From JALOAT01 sp041685115 (lineage in GTDB: Bacteria; Pseudomonadota; Gammaproteobacteria; Thiohalomonadales; Thiohalomonadaceae): DNA of 64,000 nt. This document shows positions 16,558-25,026 of the stretch, piece after piece (positions within the stretch are counted from its first letter, which is position 1; each line of letters opens with the position of its first letter). A model generated the notes under the pieces. That model was not told where the DNA came from, searched no databases, and was given only the letters and a program-made list of their open reading frames with translations. The translations under genes and the position numbers were made by a program. Location: assembly GCA_041685115.1 (NCBI GenBank), contig JAWLGK010000012.1, forward strand, positions 38,116 to 102,115, read 5' to 3'.

Positions 16558-18291
16558 TCAGGCGACAGGGATGCGCTCGCTCTCGGCGGTGCGGTCTTCC
16601 GCGTGGGGCTCGAACGGCGCCGCCGGCTGGGCCGAGGTGAGCGGATTGCGGTGGAAGGCGATGAAGGTCTTCAGCCCGCCACTCAGGTTGCTCACGTTCT
16701 GGAAGCCGTGCTGGCGCAACACGCGGGTGCCGAGATAGCTGCGAAAGCCGCTCAGGCAGTAGAGATGAATGGGCCGGTCCTTGCGGTCGCCCAGGTCGGC
16801 GATGTGGTCGCGTATTTCGCCCACCGGGATGTTGATGGCCTTGGGGATGTGCCAGCCGGCGTATTCGCGTGGGCTGCGCATGTCGATGAGAAGTGCATCG
16901 TCCGGCAGGTCGGCGTATTCCTCCGGGTACCACAGGTCCACATCGCCTCGCAGGGCATTGGCCGCCACAAAACCCGCCATATTCACCGGGTCCTTGGCCG
17001 CGCCGTAGGGTGGCGCGTAGGCCAGTTCCAAGTCCTCCAGGTCGTACACCGTCATGCCCGCACGCAAGGCCGTGGCCAGCACGTCGATGCGCTTGTCCAC
17101 GCCGTCGAAGCCCACCACCTGCGCGCCGAGCAGACGCCCCTCCTGGGGCGTGAACAACAGCTTCAGGTGCATGGGATGGGTGCCCGGGTAATAGCCCGCG
17201 TGGCCGTTGGGGTGGATGTAGACCTTGGTGTAGGACATGTGCGCGCGGCGCAGCGCCTTCTCCGAGGCGCCGGTGCCGCCGGCGGTCATGTCGAACACCT
17301 TGATCACCGAGGTGCCCTGCACCGCTTGAAAGGCGGACGGCCGACCCGCGATGTGATCGGCCGCGACGCGGCCCTGGCGGTTGGCGAGCCCCGCCAGCGG
17401 AATCACCGCCATCTCGCCCGTGGCCGCGTCGCGCACCTCCACCGCGTCGCCGACGGCGTAGACGTCCGGATCGGAAGTGCGCATGTGCTGGTCCACCACG
17501 ATGCCGCCGCGCGCCCCGATGGTGAGCCCGGCCATCTTGGCCAGTTCGTTCTCGGGCCGCACGCCCACGGCCAGTACCACCACATCCGCCACCGGCTGGG
17601 CGCCGCCCGCGAGGACCACCTCCACGCGCCCGCCGGCATCGCGGAACTCGCGCACGTTGGTGCCGAGGTGGACGTTCACGCCGTGGCTTTCCATGTGGTA
17701 GGCCAGGTCGCGCGACATCTCCGGGTCCAGGTTCTGCATGAGCTGATCGGAGCGTTCCACCAGATCCACGCGCACCCCGCGCCGGCGCAAGGCCTCGGCC
17801 ATTTCCAGGCCGATGTAGCCGCCGCCCACCACCACGGCGCTGAAGGCGCCCTGATCGACCACGGCCTTGATGGCGTCCATGTCCGGGATGTTGCGCAGGG
17901 TATGAATGCGCGGGTGGTTCACACCGGGCAGCGGCGGCCGCACCGGGTTCGCGCCGGGGGCGAGCACCAGTTTGTCATAGTGGTCCTCGAAGGTCCGGCC
18001 GCTGGCGTGGTCGAACACGCGCACCACCTTGCGGCTGCGATCGATGCCGGTGACCTCGTGCTGCACATGCACCTGCAGCGCGAGCGTGCGCTCCAGGTCC
18101 CTGGGCGTCACCACGAACAGCTTGTTGCGATCGGCGATGTCGCCGCTGATGTGGTACGGCAGGCCGCAGTTGGCGAAGGACACGTACGGGTCGCGCTCGT
18201 AGATCACGATCTCGGCCTGTTCGTCCAGGCGCCGGAGTCGTGCGGCGGTGGACATGCCGCCGGCCACGCCGCCCACGATAACGATTTTCAT
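16558..18291 (-). CDS. FAD/NAD(P) disulfide or persulfide reductase fused to rhodanese (CoADR-RHD / Npsr type)
   Basis: 577 residues. An FAD site (VGGVAGGMSTAARLRR) is followed by the redox cysteine C42 in SFANCGLPYHISG. An NAD site (VVVGGGYIGLEMAEAL) and the dimerisation domain come next, then a C-terminal rhodanese domain with C512 in HLYCLSGFRS. Known relatives reduce CoA disulfide, CoA persulfide or polysulfide with NAD(P)H. Both catalytic cysteines are present. The substrate is therefore a small thiol (per)sulfide, which fits a sulfur-handling organism but does not prove one. It is first in a likely pair with the SnoaL-like gene. Confidence 0.88.
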   Translation of the reverse strand: MKIVIVGGVAGGMSTAARLRRLDEQAEIVIYERDPYVSFANCGLPYHISGDIADRNKLFVVTPRDLERTLALQVHVQHEVTGIDRSRKVVRVFDHASGRTFEDHYDKLVLAPGANPVRPPLPGVNHPRIHTLRNIPDMDAIKAVVDQGAFSAVVVGGGYIGLEMAEALRRRGVRVDLVERSDQLMQNLDPEMSRDLAYHMESHGVNVHLGTNVREFRDAGGRVEVVLAGGAQPVADVVVLAVGVRPENELAKMAGLTIGARGGIVVDQHMRTSDPDVYAVGDAVEVRDAATGEMAVIPLAGLANRQGRVAADHIAGRPSAFQAVQGTSVIKVFDMTAGGTGASEKALRRAHMSYTKVYIHPNGHAGYYPGTHPMHLKLLFTPQEGRLLGAQVVGFDGVDKRIDVLATALRAGMTVYDLEDLELAYAPPYGAAKDPVNMAGFVAANALRGDVDLWYPEEYADLPDDALLIDMRSPREYAGWHIPKAINIPVGEIRDHIADLGDRKDRPIHLYCLSGFRSYLGTRVLRQHGFQNVSNLSGGLKTFIAFHRNPLTSAQPAAPFEPHAEDRTAESERIPVA

Positions 18292-18386
18292 GATCCACGC
18301 TCCTCCCGTTGACGACGCGCACGCACCGTTGTAGGCGCCTCTCTCGTTACTCTAGACGGGAGAAAACAGGCCGGTAGCCGCGCAAT

Positions 18387-18476
18387 CGTAGCCCGGATGA
18401 AGCAACACGGAATCCGCGAGTCCGGTGGAAACGAAGACGAAGATCCCGGATTGCGCTTCGCTTCATCCGGGCTACG
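18387..18476. repeat. Family C inverted-repeat element (GTAGCCCGGATGAAGC)
   Basis: The arms CGTAGCCCGGATGAAGC at 18387-18403 and its exact complement at 18460-18476 (17 bases each) enclose 56 bases. The right arm contains the TAG stop codon (18474-18472, minus strand) of the thioredoxin-CcdA gene. Confidence 0.9.
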
Positions 18477-19710
18477 TGCGAACGATATCGCGCCCTTTGC
18501 GCTCGCGCCACCAGGCGGCGGCGCCGCTGCCGACGGCGAGCGTCAGCAGGCCGACGGCAAGCAGCGGGTCGTTCAATCGTTCGGGCGCGAAGAGCAGCAC
18601 GCTGCCGAGGCCCAGCATCATCACGCCCGAGACCAGCTTCAGCACCCGTCCCTCGGCCTCGCTCAGCTTGCGCGAGCCGAGGGTGTACACGTAGGCGAGC
18701 ACGATGGCGACGAGCGGCACGATGTACACCAGGTTGTAGAAGGCGAGATAGAGGTAGTAACCGGAAGTGGGCAGTTCCTGCAGGGTGAGCAGGCGCGTGT
18801 ACACCATGGGGAAGCCGGCCGTGCACAGGGCCTCGTAGCTGTTCGCCACAATGGCGAGCGTCACCGCGCCCGTGAGCATCACCGGCCAGCTGTCGGCGCG
18901 CAGCAGGCGACGCATACGCTCGAACAGCCGCGGCTTGGCGCTGTCCGGAATGGACAACGAGAGGCCGCGCTTGAACCACAGGTAATCCTTCACATTTACC
19001 AGCGCCATGCCTACCGCCAGCAGCCCTGCTGCGATGGTCACCAGACGTAGTTCGCCGGCGATGAGGAACACGTTCAACCAGGCGGACATGAGCAGGAAAT
19101 ACACCAGCCCCGAGAACAGCACGAACACCCCGCCGATGACCAGCATGCGCGTGCGGGTGCGCTCGTGGGTGAGCAGGCTGAGCAGGAACAGCAGCACGAA
19201 AAAGGCGCAGGGATTGAAGGCATCGAGGCCGGCGATGGCCACCGTGACCAGCGGCAAGGACCACTGGGCCGCATCGATGCTGCCCAGCACCGGCAGCGTG
19301 ACGGTGGTCGAAGCTGCCGCCTGCGTAGCAGCCTCGCCCGCTAGCACGTCGCGGCAGGCCAGCAGGCGTTCTTCCAGGAGGCGCCCCATGCCGCCTGGCG
19401 AGTCGTAGCCGGTGTGCATCTCGCCGCAGAAAATGAAGCCCGGCACCGAGCTGGCCTGGCGCCCGAGCATGCCCGCCATTTCTATGTAGCGTTGCACGTT
19501 GGCTCGGCTGGCGGTGAGTTCCAATGAGTGCACCTGCACCCAGGGATAGCGTCCCGCCAGGGAATCCACGAAGGGCAGTGCCTCCTGGCAGTGCGGACAG
19601 CTCTGGGACCAGAACACGTAGAGATCCACCGGCGCCGCATCGGCGGAGGTCTCCGCGGCGGCGGGCAGCAGCCAGGCGAACAGGCATGCGAACAGCAGAA
19701 AGCGCTTCAT
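18472..19710 (-). CDS. Thioredoxin-fold / CcdA-like membrane fusion (DsbD-type electron carrier)
   Basis: 412 residues. A signal peptide (about 1-20) leads to a periplasmic thioredoxin-like domain with CPHC (C38, C41) in FWSQSCPHCQEALPF. About seven or eight membrane helices follow, with the paired cysteine motifs DAFNPCAFF and YEALCTAGFP that mark the DsbD/CcdA core. It probably carries electrons from cytoplasmic thioredoxin to a periplasmic target. The domain order (Trx first) differs from E. coli DsbD. The start at ATG 19710 is chosen over GTG 19719. Its stop codon is supplied by the family C repeat arm. Confidence 0.85.
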   Translation of the reverse strand: MKRFLLFACLFAWLLPAAAETSADAAPVDLYVFWSQSCPHCQEALPFVDSLAGRYPWVQVHSLELTASRANVQRYIEMAGMLGRQASSVPGFIFCGEMHTGYDSPGGMGRLLEERLLACRDVLAGEAATQAAASTTVTLPVLGSIDAAQWSLPLVTVAIAGLDAFNPCAFFVLLFLLSLLTHERTRTRMLVIGGVFVLFSGLVYFLLMSAWLNVFLIAGELRLVTIAAGLLAVGMALVNVKDYLWFKRGLSLSIPDSAKPRLFERMRRLLRADSWPVMLTGAVTLAIVANSYEALCTAGFPMVYTRLLTLQELPTSGYYLYLAFYNLVYIVPLVAIVLAYVYTLGSRKLSEAEGRVLKLVSGVMMLGLGSVLLFAPERLNDPLLAVGLLTLAVGSGAAAWWRERKGRDIVRT

Positions 19711-19842
19711 AAACAACACGTGCGATGGGTTCGCGTCACCCTACCCGCGCGCCGACCCCCTGGCAATCGCAGGGACCGGGTAAATCGACACAAGAGCGGG
19801 GCGATACCATTGTGCCGTCTTCTTCGCGGCCTCAAGGGTCCC

Positions 19843-20967
19843 TTACGACGCCGGCGTGGCGAAGCGGTAGTAGTTGGCTTCGGGGATGTAATCCAGCATG
19901 CAGGGGTCGCGCACCCGCCCGGCCTCGTCCGCGTCGTTCAATGCAGCACGGCTCACGGGGGCATAGGGGAGCCGGAAGCGGCTCCACGGGGTGGCGCGCA
20001 CATTGCCGTCTTCCACCTTGAAGCGCGCGCGCACGCTCCAGTAGAACTTCGCGTTGGCAGTGAGCGGCATGTCCAGCCTGTGTTCCGTGGCCGTGAGCCC
20101 CTGCCGCTCGTACACGAGCAAGGGTGCCGCGGGCAGCGCGCGCCATACCCGCAGGTCATAGCGCACGTCGTGCACGTTATCCGCGAGCGCTTCCGCACCT
20201 GCACGGCGCGCATAGGTGTGAAAAGCTTCCCAGGCCAGGGTCGGCGTGCGCGTGTCCAAGAGAACGAAGCGGTTCCAATCAGACGGCCGCGGGCCGAGCT
20301 GCGGCCGGTACAGTCGCTTGGGCGCCTGCCACTGCAACCCGCAGGCGCTGCCCACCGCAGGCGCGATGTCCGGCGCCATGAACAATGCCTCCACGATGCG
20401 GTCGCCCAGGGACGTCGCCGCGGCGCTGATCTCCGCGAGGGTCAGCGATTTGGTCCAGGCGCCCAACGGCCGCTCGCTGCTGCGATAGACGAAACGACGC
20501 TCGACCAACGTGCGCCCGGCTTCCAGCCATTCCACTTCCACGACCAGATAGAGCGCACGACCGCCGTAGACGTATTGTGCTTCCTCGAAACCGATCTCGC
20601 TGGCCGTGACAGTGACGGTGCTCGCCGCCGATCCCGGATGCACCAGCCACACCGGGTTCGAGCTCTCCACGGCGCGTGTCATCTGCTCACGCACCGCCGG
20701 CGCAATGCGCGTGGCCGCATCGCGCACCACCCGCAGGGACTCGCTGAAGCCCGCATCGGTCGCGGGCGCGTCGCCCGCCGCGGCCACCATGAGTGGTTTG
20801 GAGGGTGACGCAAGGTTCACCTCCGCCGCATCCAGCGCCGCCACCACGGCGACCGGCGAAACCGCGGCACGGCGCAGCTCGGCCGAGTCCGTGACCACGT
20901 TGGCGGCACAGGCACTCAGCAGGACGGCAGCAATGAAAGGCAAGAGGCGTCGCACGAAGAGTTCCAT
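19843..20967 (-). CDS. Putative outer-membrane lipoprotein of unknown function
   Basis: 374 residues. A lipoprotein signal peptide has lipobox LSAC and would give an acylated Cys20 followed by Ala, so outer-membrane sorting is likely. The C-terminal half (about 240-374) contains LAWEAFHTYARRAGAEA and YDLRVWRALPAAPLLVYERQ, then WSVRARFKVEDG, resembling a fibronectin-like or carbohydrate-binding beta-sandwich. I do not recognise a named family. It is solitary, between the redox fusion and hemN. Confidence 0.7.
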   Translation of the reverse strand: MELFVRRLLPFIAAVLLSACAANVVTDSAELRRAAVSPVAVVAALDAAEVNLASPSKPLMVAAAGDAPATDAGFSESLRVVRDAATRIAPAVREQMTRAVESSNPVWLVHPGSAASTVTVTASEIGFEEAQYVYGGRALYLVVEVEWLEAGRTLVERRFVYRSSERPLGAWTKSLTLAEISAAATSLGDRIVEALFMAPDIAPAVGSACGLQWQAPKRLYRPQLGPRPSDWNRFVLLDTRTPTLAWEAFHTYARRAGAEALADNVHDVRYDLRVWRALPAAPLLVYERQGLTATEHRLDMPLTANAKFYWSVRARFKVEDGNVRATPWSRFRLPYAPVSRAALNDADEAGRVRDPCMLDYIPEANYYRFATPAS

Positions 20968-21046
20968 TCCGGAGAAAACGCGGAGTTTACGACGACATGA
21001 CGCAAGGCGAAACCGCAACGCCCGGCCGAGGCCGGGCGCGCACGCA

Positions 21047-22435
21047 TCAGATCACCTTGGAAAACCGCTGCCCCTGCTTCTCACGCAGGTGGCGGTCGAA
21101 GGTCATGCAGATGTTGCGGATGAGCAGCTTGCCGACGGGCTGCACGTCGATGGCGTCGGCGCTATGGGTCAGCAGACCGTCCGCCTGCATGCCTTCCAGG
21201 TCCTTCAGCTCGCCGGCGAAGTAGCCGTCGAAGTCGATGCCGAAGCGCTTGCCCACCGCCTGCTTGTCCAGGTGGAAGTGGCAGATGAGTTGGGTGATCA
21301 CCTCGCGGCGCAGCACATCGTCGTCGGTAAGCTCAATGCCGCGGAACACCGCCAGCTTGCCGGCATCGATGGCCGCGTAATACTCCTCCAGCTCCTTCAG
21401 GTTCTGCGCATAGCTGCGCCCCACCTGGCCGATGGAGGTGGCACCCAGGCCCACCAGATCGCAATCGGCGTGGGTGCTGTAGCCTTGGAAATTGCGGTAC
21501 AGCGTGCCCTCGCGCTGGGCCACGGCCAGTTCGTCGCCGGGTTTGGCGAAGTGATCCATGCCGATGTACACGTACCCGGCCGCGGTGAGCTTCTCGATGG
21601 TCATGTGCAGGATGTTGAGTTTTTCCTGCGGCGAGGGCAGTTCGTCGGCGTTGATGCGGCGCTGCGGCTTGAACAACTCCGGCAGGTGTGCGTAGTTGAA
21701 CACCGACAGGCGATCGGGCGAGATGGTGAGGATCTTGTCCAGGGTTTTGCTAAAGCTGTCCACACTCTGGAACGGCAGGCCGTAGATCAGATCGAGGGAG
21801 ATGGACTTGAAACCAGTGTCGCGCGCCGACTGTAGCGCGAACATGGTCTCTTCCTCGCTCTGAATGCGGTTTACCGCCTTCTGCACGCGCGGGTCGAAGT
21901 CCTGCACACCCAGGCTCATGCGGTTGAAGCCCAATTTGCGCAGCAGGGCAATGGTGTCCTTCTTCACCTCGCGCGGGTCGATCTCGATGGAGTACTCGCC
22001 CGTGTCGTCGTCGCGCAGCTTGAAATGCTTGCGCGTGGTGTCAACGAGGGCGGTCATTTCCTCATGGCTGATGAAGGTGGGCGTGCCGCCGCCCCAGTGC
22101 AGCTGATCGACGGTACGGTTGTTGTCGAACAGCGCACCCTGCATGGCGATTTCCTTGAACAGGCGCTGCAAATACGGGCTGGTCCGGGTGCGGTCCTTGG
22201 TAACCACCTTGTTGCAGCCGCAGTAGTAGCAGACGGTATCGCAGAACGGGATGTGGAAATACAGCGACAGCGGGCGCTGCGGGTTTTCCTGGTTGGTGGC
22301 CGTTGCGATAGCCGTATAGCGGTCGGCGTCGAAACCGCTGTGGAACTGCGGCGCCGTGGGATACGAGGTATAGCGCGGACCGGACTTGTCATAGCGCTTG
22401 ATCAGGGCTTCGTCGAAGACAATGGTCTGGTTCAT
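21047..22435 (-). CDS. hemN: Oxygen-independent coproporphyrinogen III dehydrogenase
   Basis: 462 residues. Radical-SAM cysteines C65, C69 and C72 lie in CDTVCYYCGCN. RYTSYPTAPQF at the N-terminus is the HemN-specific signature that separates it from HemW, and GGGTPTF is present. It makes protoporphyrinogen IX under anoxic or microoxic conditions. ATG 22435 gives the usual MNQTIVFDEALI start. A family A repeat array lies directly upstream. Confidence 0.96.
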   Translation of the reverse strand: MNQTIVFDEALIKRYDKSGPRYTSYPTAPQFHSGFDADRYTAIATATNQENPQRPLSLYFHIPFCDTVCYYCGCNKVVTKDRTRTSPYLQRLFKEIAMQGALFDNNRTVDQLHWGGGTPTFISHEEMTALVDTTRKHFKLRDDDTGEYSIEIDPREVKKDTIALLRKLGFNRMSLGVQDFDPRVQKAVNRIQSEEETMFALQSARDTGFKSISLDLIYGLPFQSVDSFSKTLDKILTISPDRLSVFNYAHLPELFKPQRRINADELPSPQEKLNILHMTIEKLTAAGYVYIGMDHFAKPGDELAVAQREGTLYRNFQGYSTHADCDLVGLGATSIGQVGRSYAQNLKELEEYYAAIDAGKLAVFRGIELTDDDVLRREVITQLICHFHLDKQAVGKRFGIDFDGYFAGELKDLEGMQADGLLTHSADAIDVQPVGKLLIRNICMTFDRHLREKQGQRFSKVI

Positions 22436-22526
22436 GGTCACAGCTTTGCACCTCGTTGCCGCCATATCAGCGTGGCGGCTTGCGCGTGAGAATCCAGTTT
22501 TTCCGTGCCGGGGGCACCCTTCGGCT

Positions 22527-22938
22527 CCCCTCTCCCTGTCCCTCTCCCGGAGGGAGAGGGGACGTTCAAATCAGCTACTGCACTATCCGACACTGCCTCA
22601 CTTCCTGCCCCCTCTCCCGGAGGGAGAGGGGGCGTTCATATCAGCTACTGCACTATCCGACACTGCCTCACTTCTTGCCCCCTCTCCCTCCGGGAGAGGG
22701 CTGGGGAGAGGGGATCCAAGTCTGCGTGCCAAACTGCTGTTCGACTCCCCTCTCCCTGTCCCTCTCCCGGAGGGAGAGGGGACGTTCAAATCAGCTACTG
22801 CACTTTCCGACCCGCCTCACTTCTTGCCCCCTCTCCCGGAGGGAGAGGGGGCGTTCAAAGTCAGCTACTGCGCTATCCGAACACCGCCTCACTTCTTGCC
22901 CCCTCTCCCTCCGGGAGAGGGCTGGGGAGAGGGGATCA
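22527..22938. repeat. Family A palindromic repeat array
   Basis: At least six palindromes of the type CTCTCCCGGAGGGAGAGGG are separated by a conserved linker (TTCAAATCAGCTACTGCAC ... TGCCTCACTTCTTGCC), with a spacing of about 91 bases. The first and second halves (starting near 22528 and 22748) are a 220-base direct duplication. It fills the gap between hemN and the DUF559 gene. Confidence 0.9.
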
Positions 22939-22942
22939 AACA

Positions 22943-23302
22943 TCAGCGACCGCAACGCTCCCGCAACACCGATGCGATCCGTTCAAGCACCGCTTCCGTA
23001 TCGCCCAGGATCTCGTGATTCCAGAAACGCAGCACGCGGTAGCCCATGCGTTCAAGCGTCGCGGTACGCTTCTCATCGTAGGCCTGCTGCCCGGAATGCT
23101 GGCCGCCATCGGCTTCGATGATCAGCATCGCCTCCAGGCAGGCGAAATCGACGATGTACGGCGCAATCACCACTTGGCGGCGGAACTTGTAACCGTCGAA
23201 GCGGTGTGCCCGCAAATGCCGCCACAACCTTCTTTCCGCCTCACTGCTCGCGCGACGCAGTGCGCGTGCGCGCAAGTGCAGTTCATGCTCCGGTGCGTCC
23301 AT
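22943..23302 (-). CDS. DUF559 (Vsr/PD-(D/E)XK-like) putative nuclease
   Basis: 119 residues, the usual length. It carries the DUF559 signatures GYKFRRQVVIAPYIVDFACL, LIIEADGGQHS and MGYRVLRFWNHEIL. The D of IVDF and the E/D pair of IIEADG are the expected metal ligands. Relatives look like very-short-patch-repair-type endonucleases, but the function is not established. Such genes are often mobile and dispersed. Its stop codon lies only a few bases from the family A array. Confidence 0.87.
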   Translation of the reverse strand: MDAPEHELHLRARALRRASSEAERRLWRHLRAHRFDGYKFRRQVVIAPYIVDFACLEAMLIIEADGGQHSGQQAYDEKRTATLERMGYRVLRFWNHEILGDTEAVLERIASVLRERCGR

Positions 23303-23321
23303 ATCCCTGGACTTCCATGAT

Positions 23322-24245
23322 TCATGCGGCAGCGAACAGCGCGCCGTAGTCCTCCAGCTCCTCGGCCGTCAGCACGAACACCTCCGCATCGCCGCGCTCG
23401 AATTCCACCCAGGTAAATGGCACCTCGGGATACAGTTCTTCCAACGCCGCCGCGCTGTTGCCCACCTCTACCACCAGCAGGCCGCCTGGGTTCAAATGCC
23501 GGCGCGCCTCGCGCAGGATGATGCGCACCAGGTCCAGACCGTCGGTGCCGGCGGCCAGGGCGCCACGGGGCTCATGGTGGAACTCGGGCGGCAGGTTGGC
23601 CATATCCTGGGCGTCCACATAGGGAGGATTGCTCACGATCACGTCGTAGCGCACACCGCGCAGGCCATCGAACAGGTCTGACTGCACCAGCCGCACCTGT
23701 TCTTCCAGCCCGTGGCGCGTCACGTTGCGGGCAGCCACTTCCAGGGCGTCGGCGGAGATGTCGCTGCCGTCCACCTGGGCCTCGGGGAAGGCCATGGCGC
23801 AGGCCACGGCGATGCAGCCGCTGCCGGTGCACAGGTCGAGGATGCGCTCGACATGTTCCGCATCAATCCACGGCTCGAAGCCATTTTCGATGAGTTCGGC
23901 GATGGGCGAGCGCGGCACCAGCACGCGCTCGTCCACGTGGAACGGCAGGCCGGCGAACCAGGCCTCGCCGGTCAGGTACGGGGCCGGCCGGCGCTCGCGC
24001 ACGCGGCGGGCCAGCAGTTCGGCCACGGTGCGGCGCTCTTCGCGGGTGAGGCGGGTGTCGAACCAGGCGAGCGGCGTGTCGTGAGGCAGATGCAGGGCGT
24101 ACAGCACCAGATAGACCGCCTCGTCCTGGGCATCGGCCAGGCCGTGGCCGTGGTGCAGGCCGGCGGCGTTGAACAGGCTCATGCCCCAGCGCACGAAATC
24201 GCGCACCGTGCGCAGGTCCTGGATGGCCTCGTCGATGTTCGGCAC
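23322..24245 (-). CDS. prmB: Ribosomal protein L3 N5-glutamine methyltransferase
   Basis: 307 residues. A helical N-terminal domain (TVRDFVRWGMSLFNAAGLHH) is followed by a SAM-dependent methyltransferase with DLCTGSGCIAVACAMAFP and the NPPYVD catalytic motif. PrmB methylates a Gln in ribosomal protein L3. The start is GTG 24245, one base after the mog stop. Longer in-frame starts read through mog out of frame and are rejected. Confidence 0.93.
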   Translation of the reverse strand: MPNIDEAIQDLRTVRDFVRWGMSLFNAAGLHHGHGLADAQDEAVYLVLYALHLPHDTPLAWFDTRLTREERRTVAELLARRVRERRPAPYLTGEAWFAGLPFHVDERVLVPRSPIAELIENGFEPWIDAEHVERILDLCTGSGCIAVACAMAFPEAQVDGSDISADALEVAARNVTRHGLEEQVRLVQSDLFDGLRGVRYDVIVSNPPYVDAQDMANLPPEFHHEPRGALAAGTDGLDLVRIILREARRHLNPGGLLVVEVGNSAAALEELYPEVPFTWVEFERGDAEVFVLTAEELEDYGALFAAA

Positions 24246-24246
24246 G

Positions 24247-24801
24247 TCAGGCTCCGGGCTTGCGCGCATGCTTGGGGCGGAAGGCCAGGCACACGTCCGG
24301 ATTGGTGTCGAGATAGGGCCCGTCGATGAGGTCGATGCAATAGGGCACCGCCGGGAACACGGCGTACAGGCAATCGGCGATGGCGGAGGGCTTGCCCGGC
24401 AGGTTGATGATGAGCGAGCGCCCGCGGATGCCGGCGATCTGCCGCGACAGGATGGCGGTGGGCACCACCTTGAGCGAGACGGCGCGCATCTGTTCGCCAA
24501 ACCCGTCGAGGATCTTGTCGCACACCGCCTCGGTGGCCTCGGGTGTCACGTCGCGCAGCGCCGGGCCGGTGCCGCCGGTGGTCACCACCAGGCAACAGCC
24601 CTCCACGTCGCACAGTTCCTTGAGCGCCTGTTCGATGAGCGGCTGTTCGTCCGGGATCACGCGCGGGACCGGTTCCCAGGGCATCGTGAGGATCTTGCCG
24701 AGCTCGGCCTGGATGGCCGGGCCGCCCTCGTCCTGGTACTCCCCGCGGCTGGCGCGATCGGAGACGGTGAGGATACCAATGCGTACTTTTTGTGCGGTCA
24801 T
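24247..24801 (-). CDS. mog: Molybdopterin adenylyltransferase Mog
   Basis: 184 residues from ATG 24801. VRIGILTVSDRASRGEYQDE, TTGGTGPALRDVTPEAT, FGEQMRAVSLKVVPTAILSR and NLPGKPSAIADCL match E. coli Mog closely, and more closely than MoaB. It adenylates molybdopterin before Mo insertion, so the organism makes molybdoenzymes. It runs straight into prmB with a one-base gap. A perfect family C repeat lies upstream. Confidence 0.92.
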   Translation of the reverse strand: MTAQKVRIGILTVSDRASRGEYQDEGGPAIQAELGKILTMPWEPVPRVIPDEQPLIEQALKELCDVEGCCLVVTTGGTGPALRDVTPEATEAVCDKILDGFGEQMRAVSLKVVPTAILSRQIAGIRGRSLIINLPGKPSAIADCLYAVFPAVPYCIDLIDGPYLDTNPDVCLAFRPKHARKPGA

Positions 24802-24849
24802 GGACAGGCTGTCGGACAAAACGGGTTGAGCATTATAACGTCTATTCAA

Positions 24850-25026
24850 CGTAGCCCGGATGAAGCGCAGCGGAATCCGGGGGCTTTTCATGCACGAGTT
24901 TTCCGGATGGCACGTCATTCCCGGATTCCCAGTCATTTCCCGGTTTCCGACTCATTTCTCCTGTTATCACTCGTTCCCCGGATTCCCACTGTTCCCCGGA
25001 TTCCGCTGCGCTTCATCCGGGCTACG
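24850..25026. repeat. Family C inverted-repeat element with perfect 33-bp arms
   Basis: The left arm is 24850-24882 and the right arm 24994-25026. The arms are exact reverse complements, starting CGTAGCCCGGATGAAGCGCA. They enclose 111 bases that contain several CCCGGATTCCC-like sub-repeats. The TAG stop codon (25024-25022, minus strand) of the amrS gene lies in the right arm. Confidence 0.95.

Noticed and set aside
16354..18312. 652-codon plus-strand open frame opposite the persulfide reductase
   Set aside because: His/Gln/Val-rich antisense artefact. The minus strand encodes an intact two-domain enzyme. The same applies to the frames at 37516-39483, 44206-45873 and 49277-51025.
22527..22938. 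Possible CRISPR array (regularly spaced repeats of about 91 bases)
   Set aside because: The linkers between palindromes are themselves conserved, not unique spacers. There are no 28-37-base repeats with variable spacers and no cas genes.
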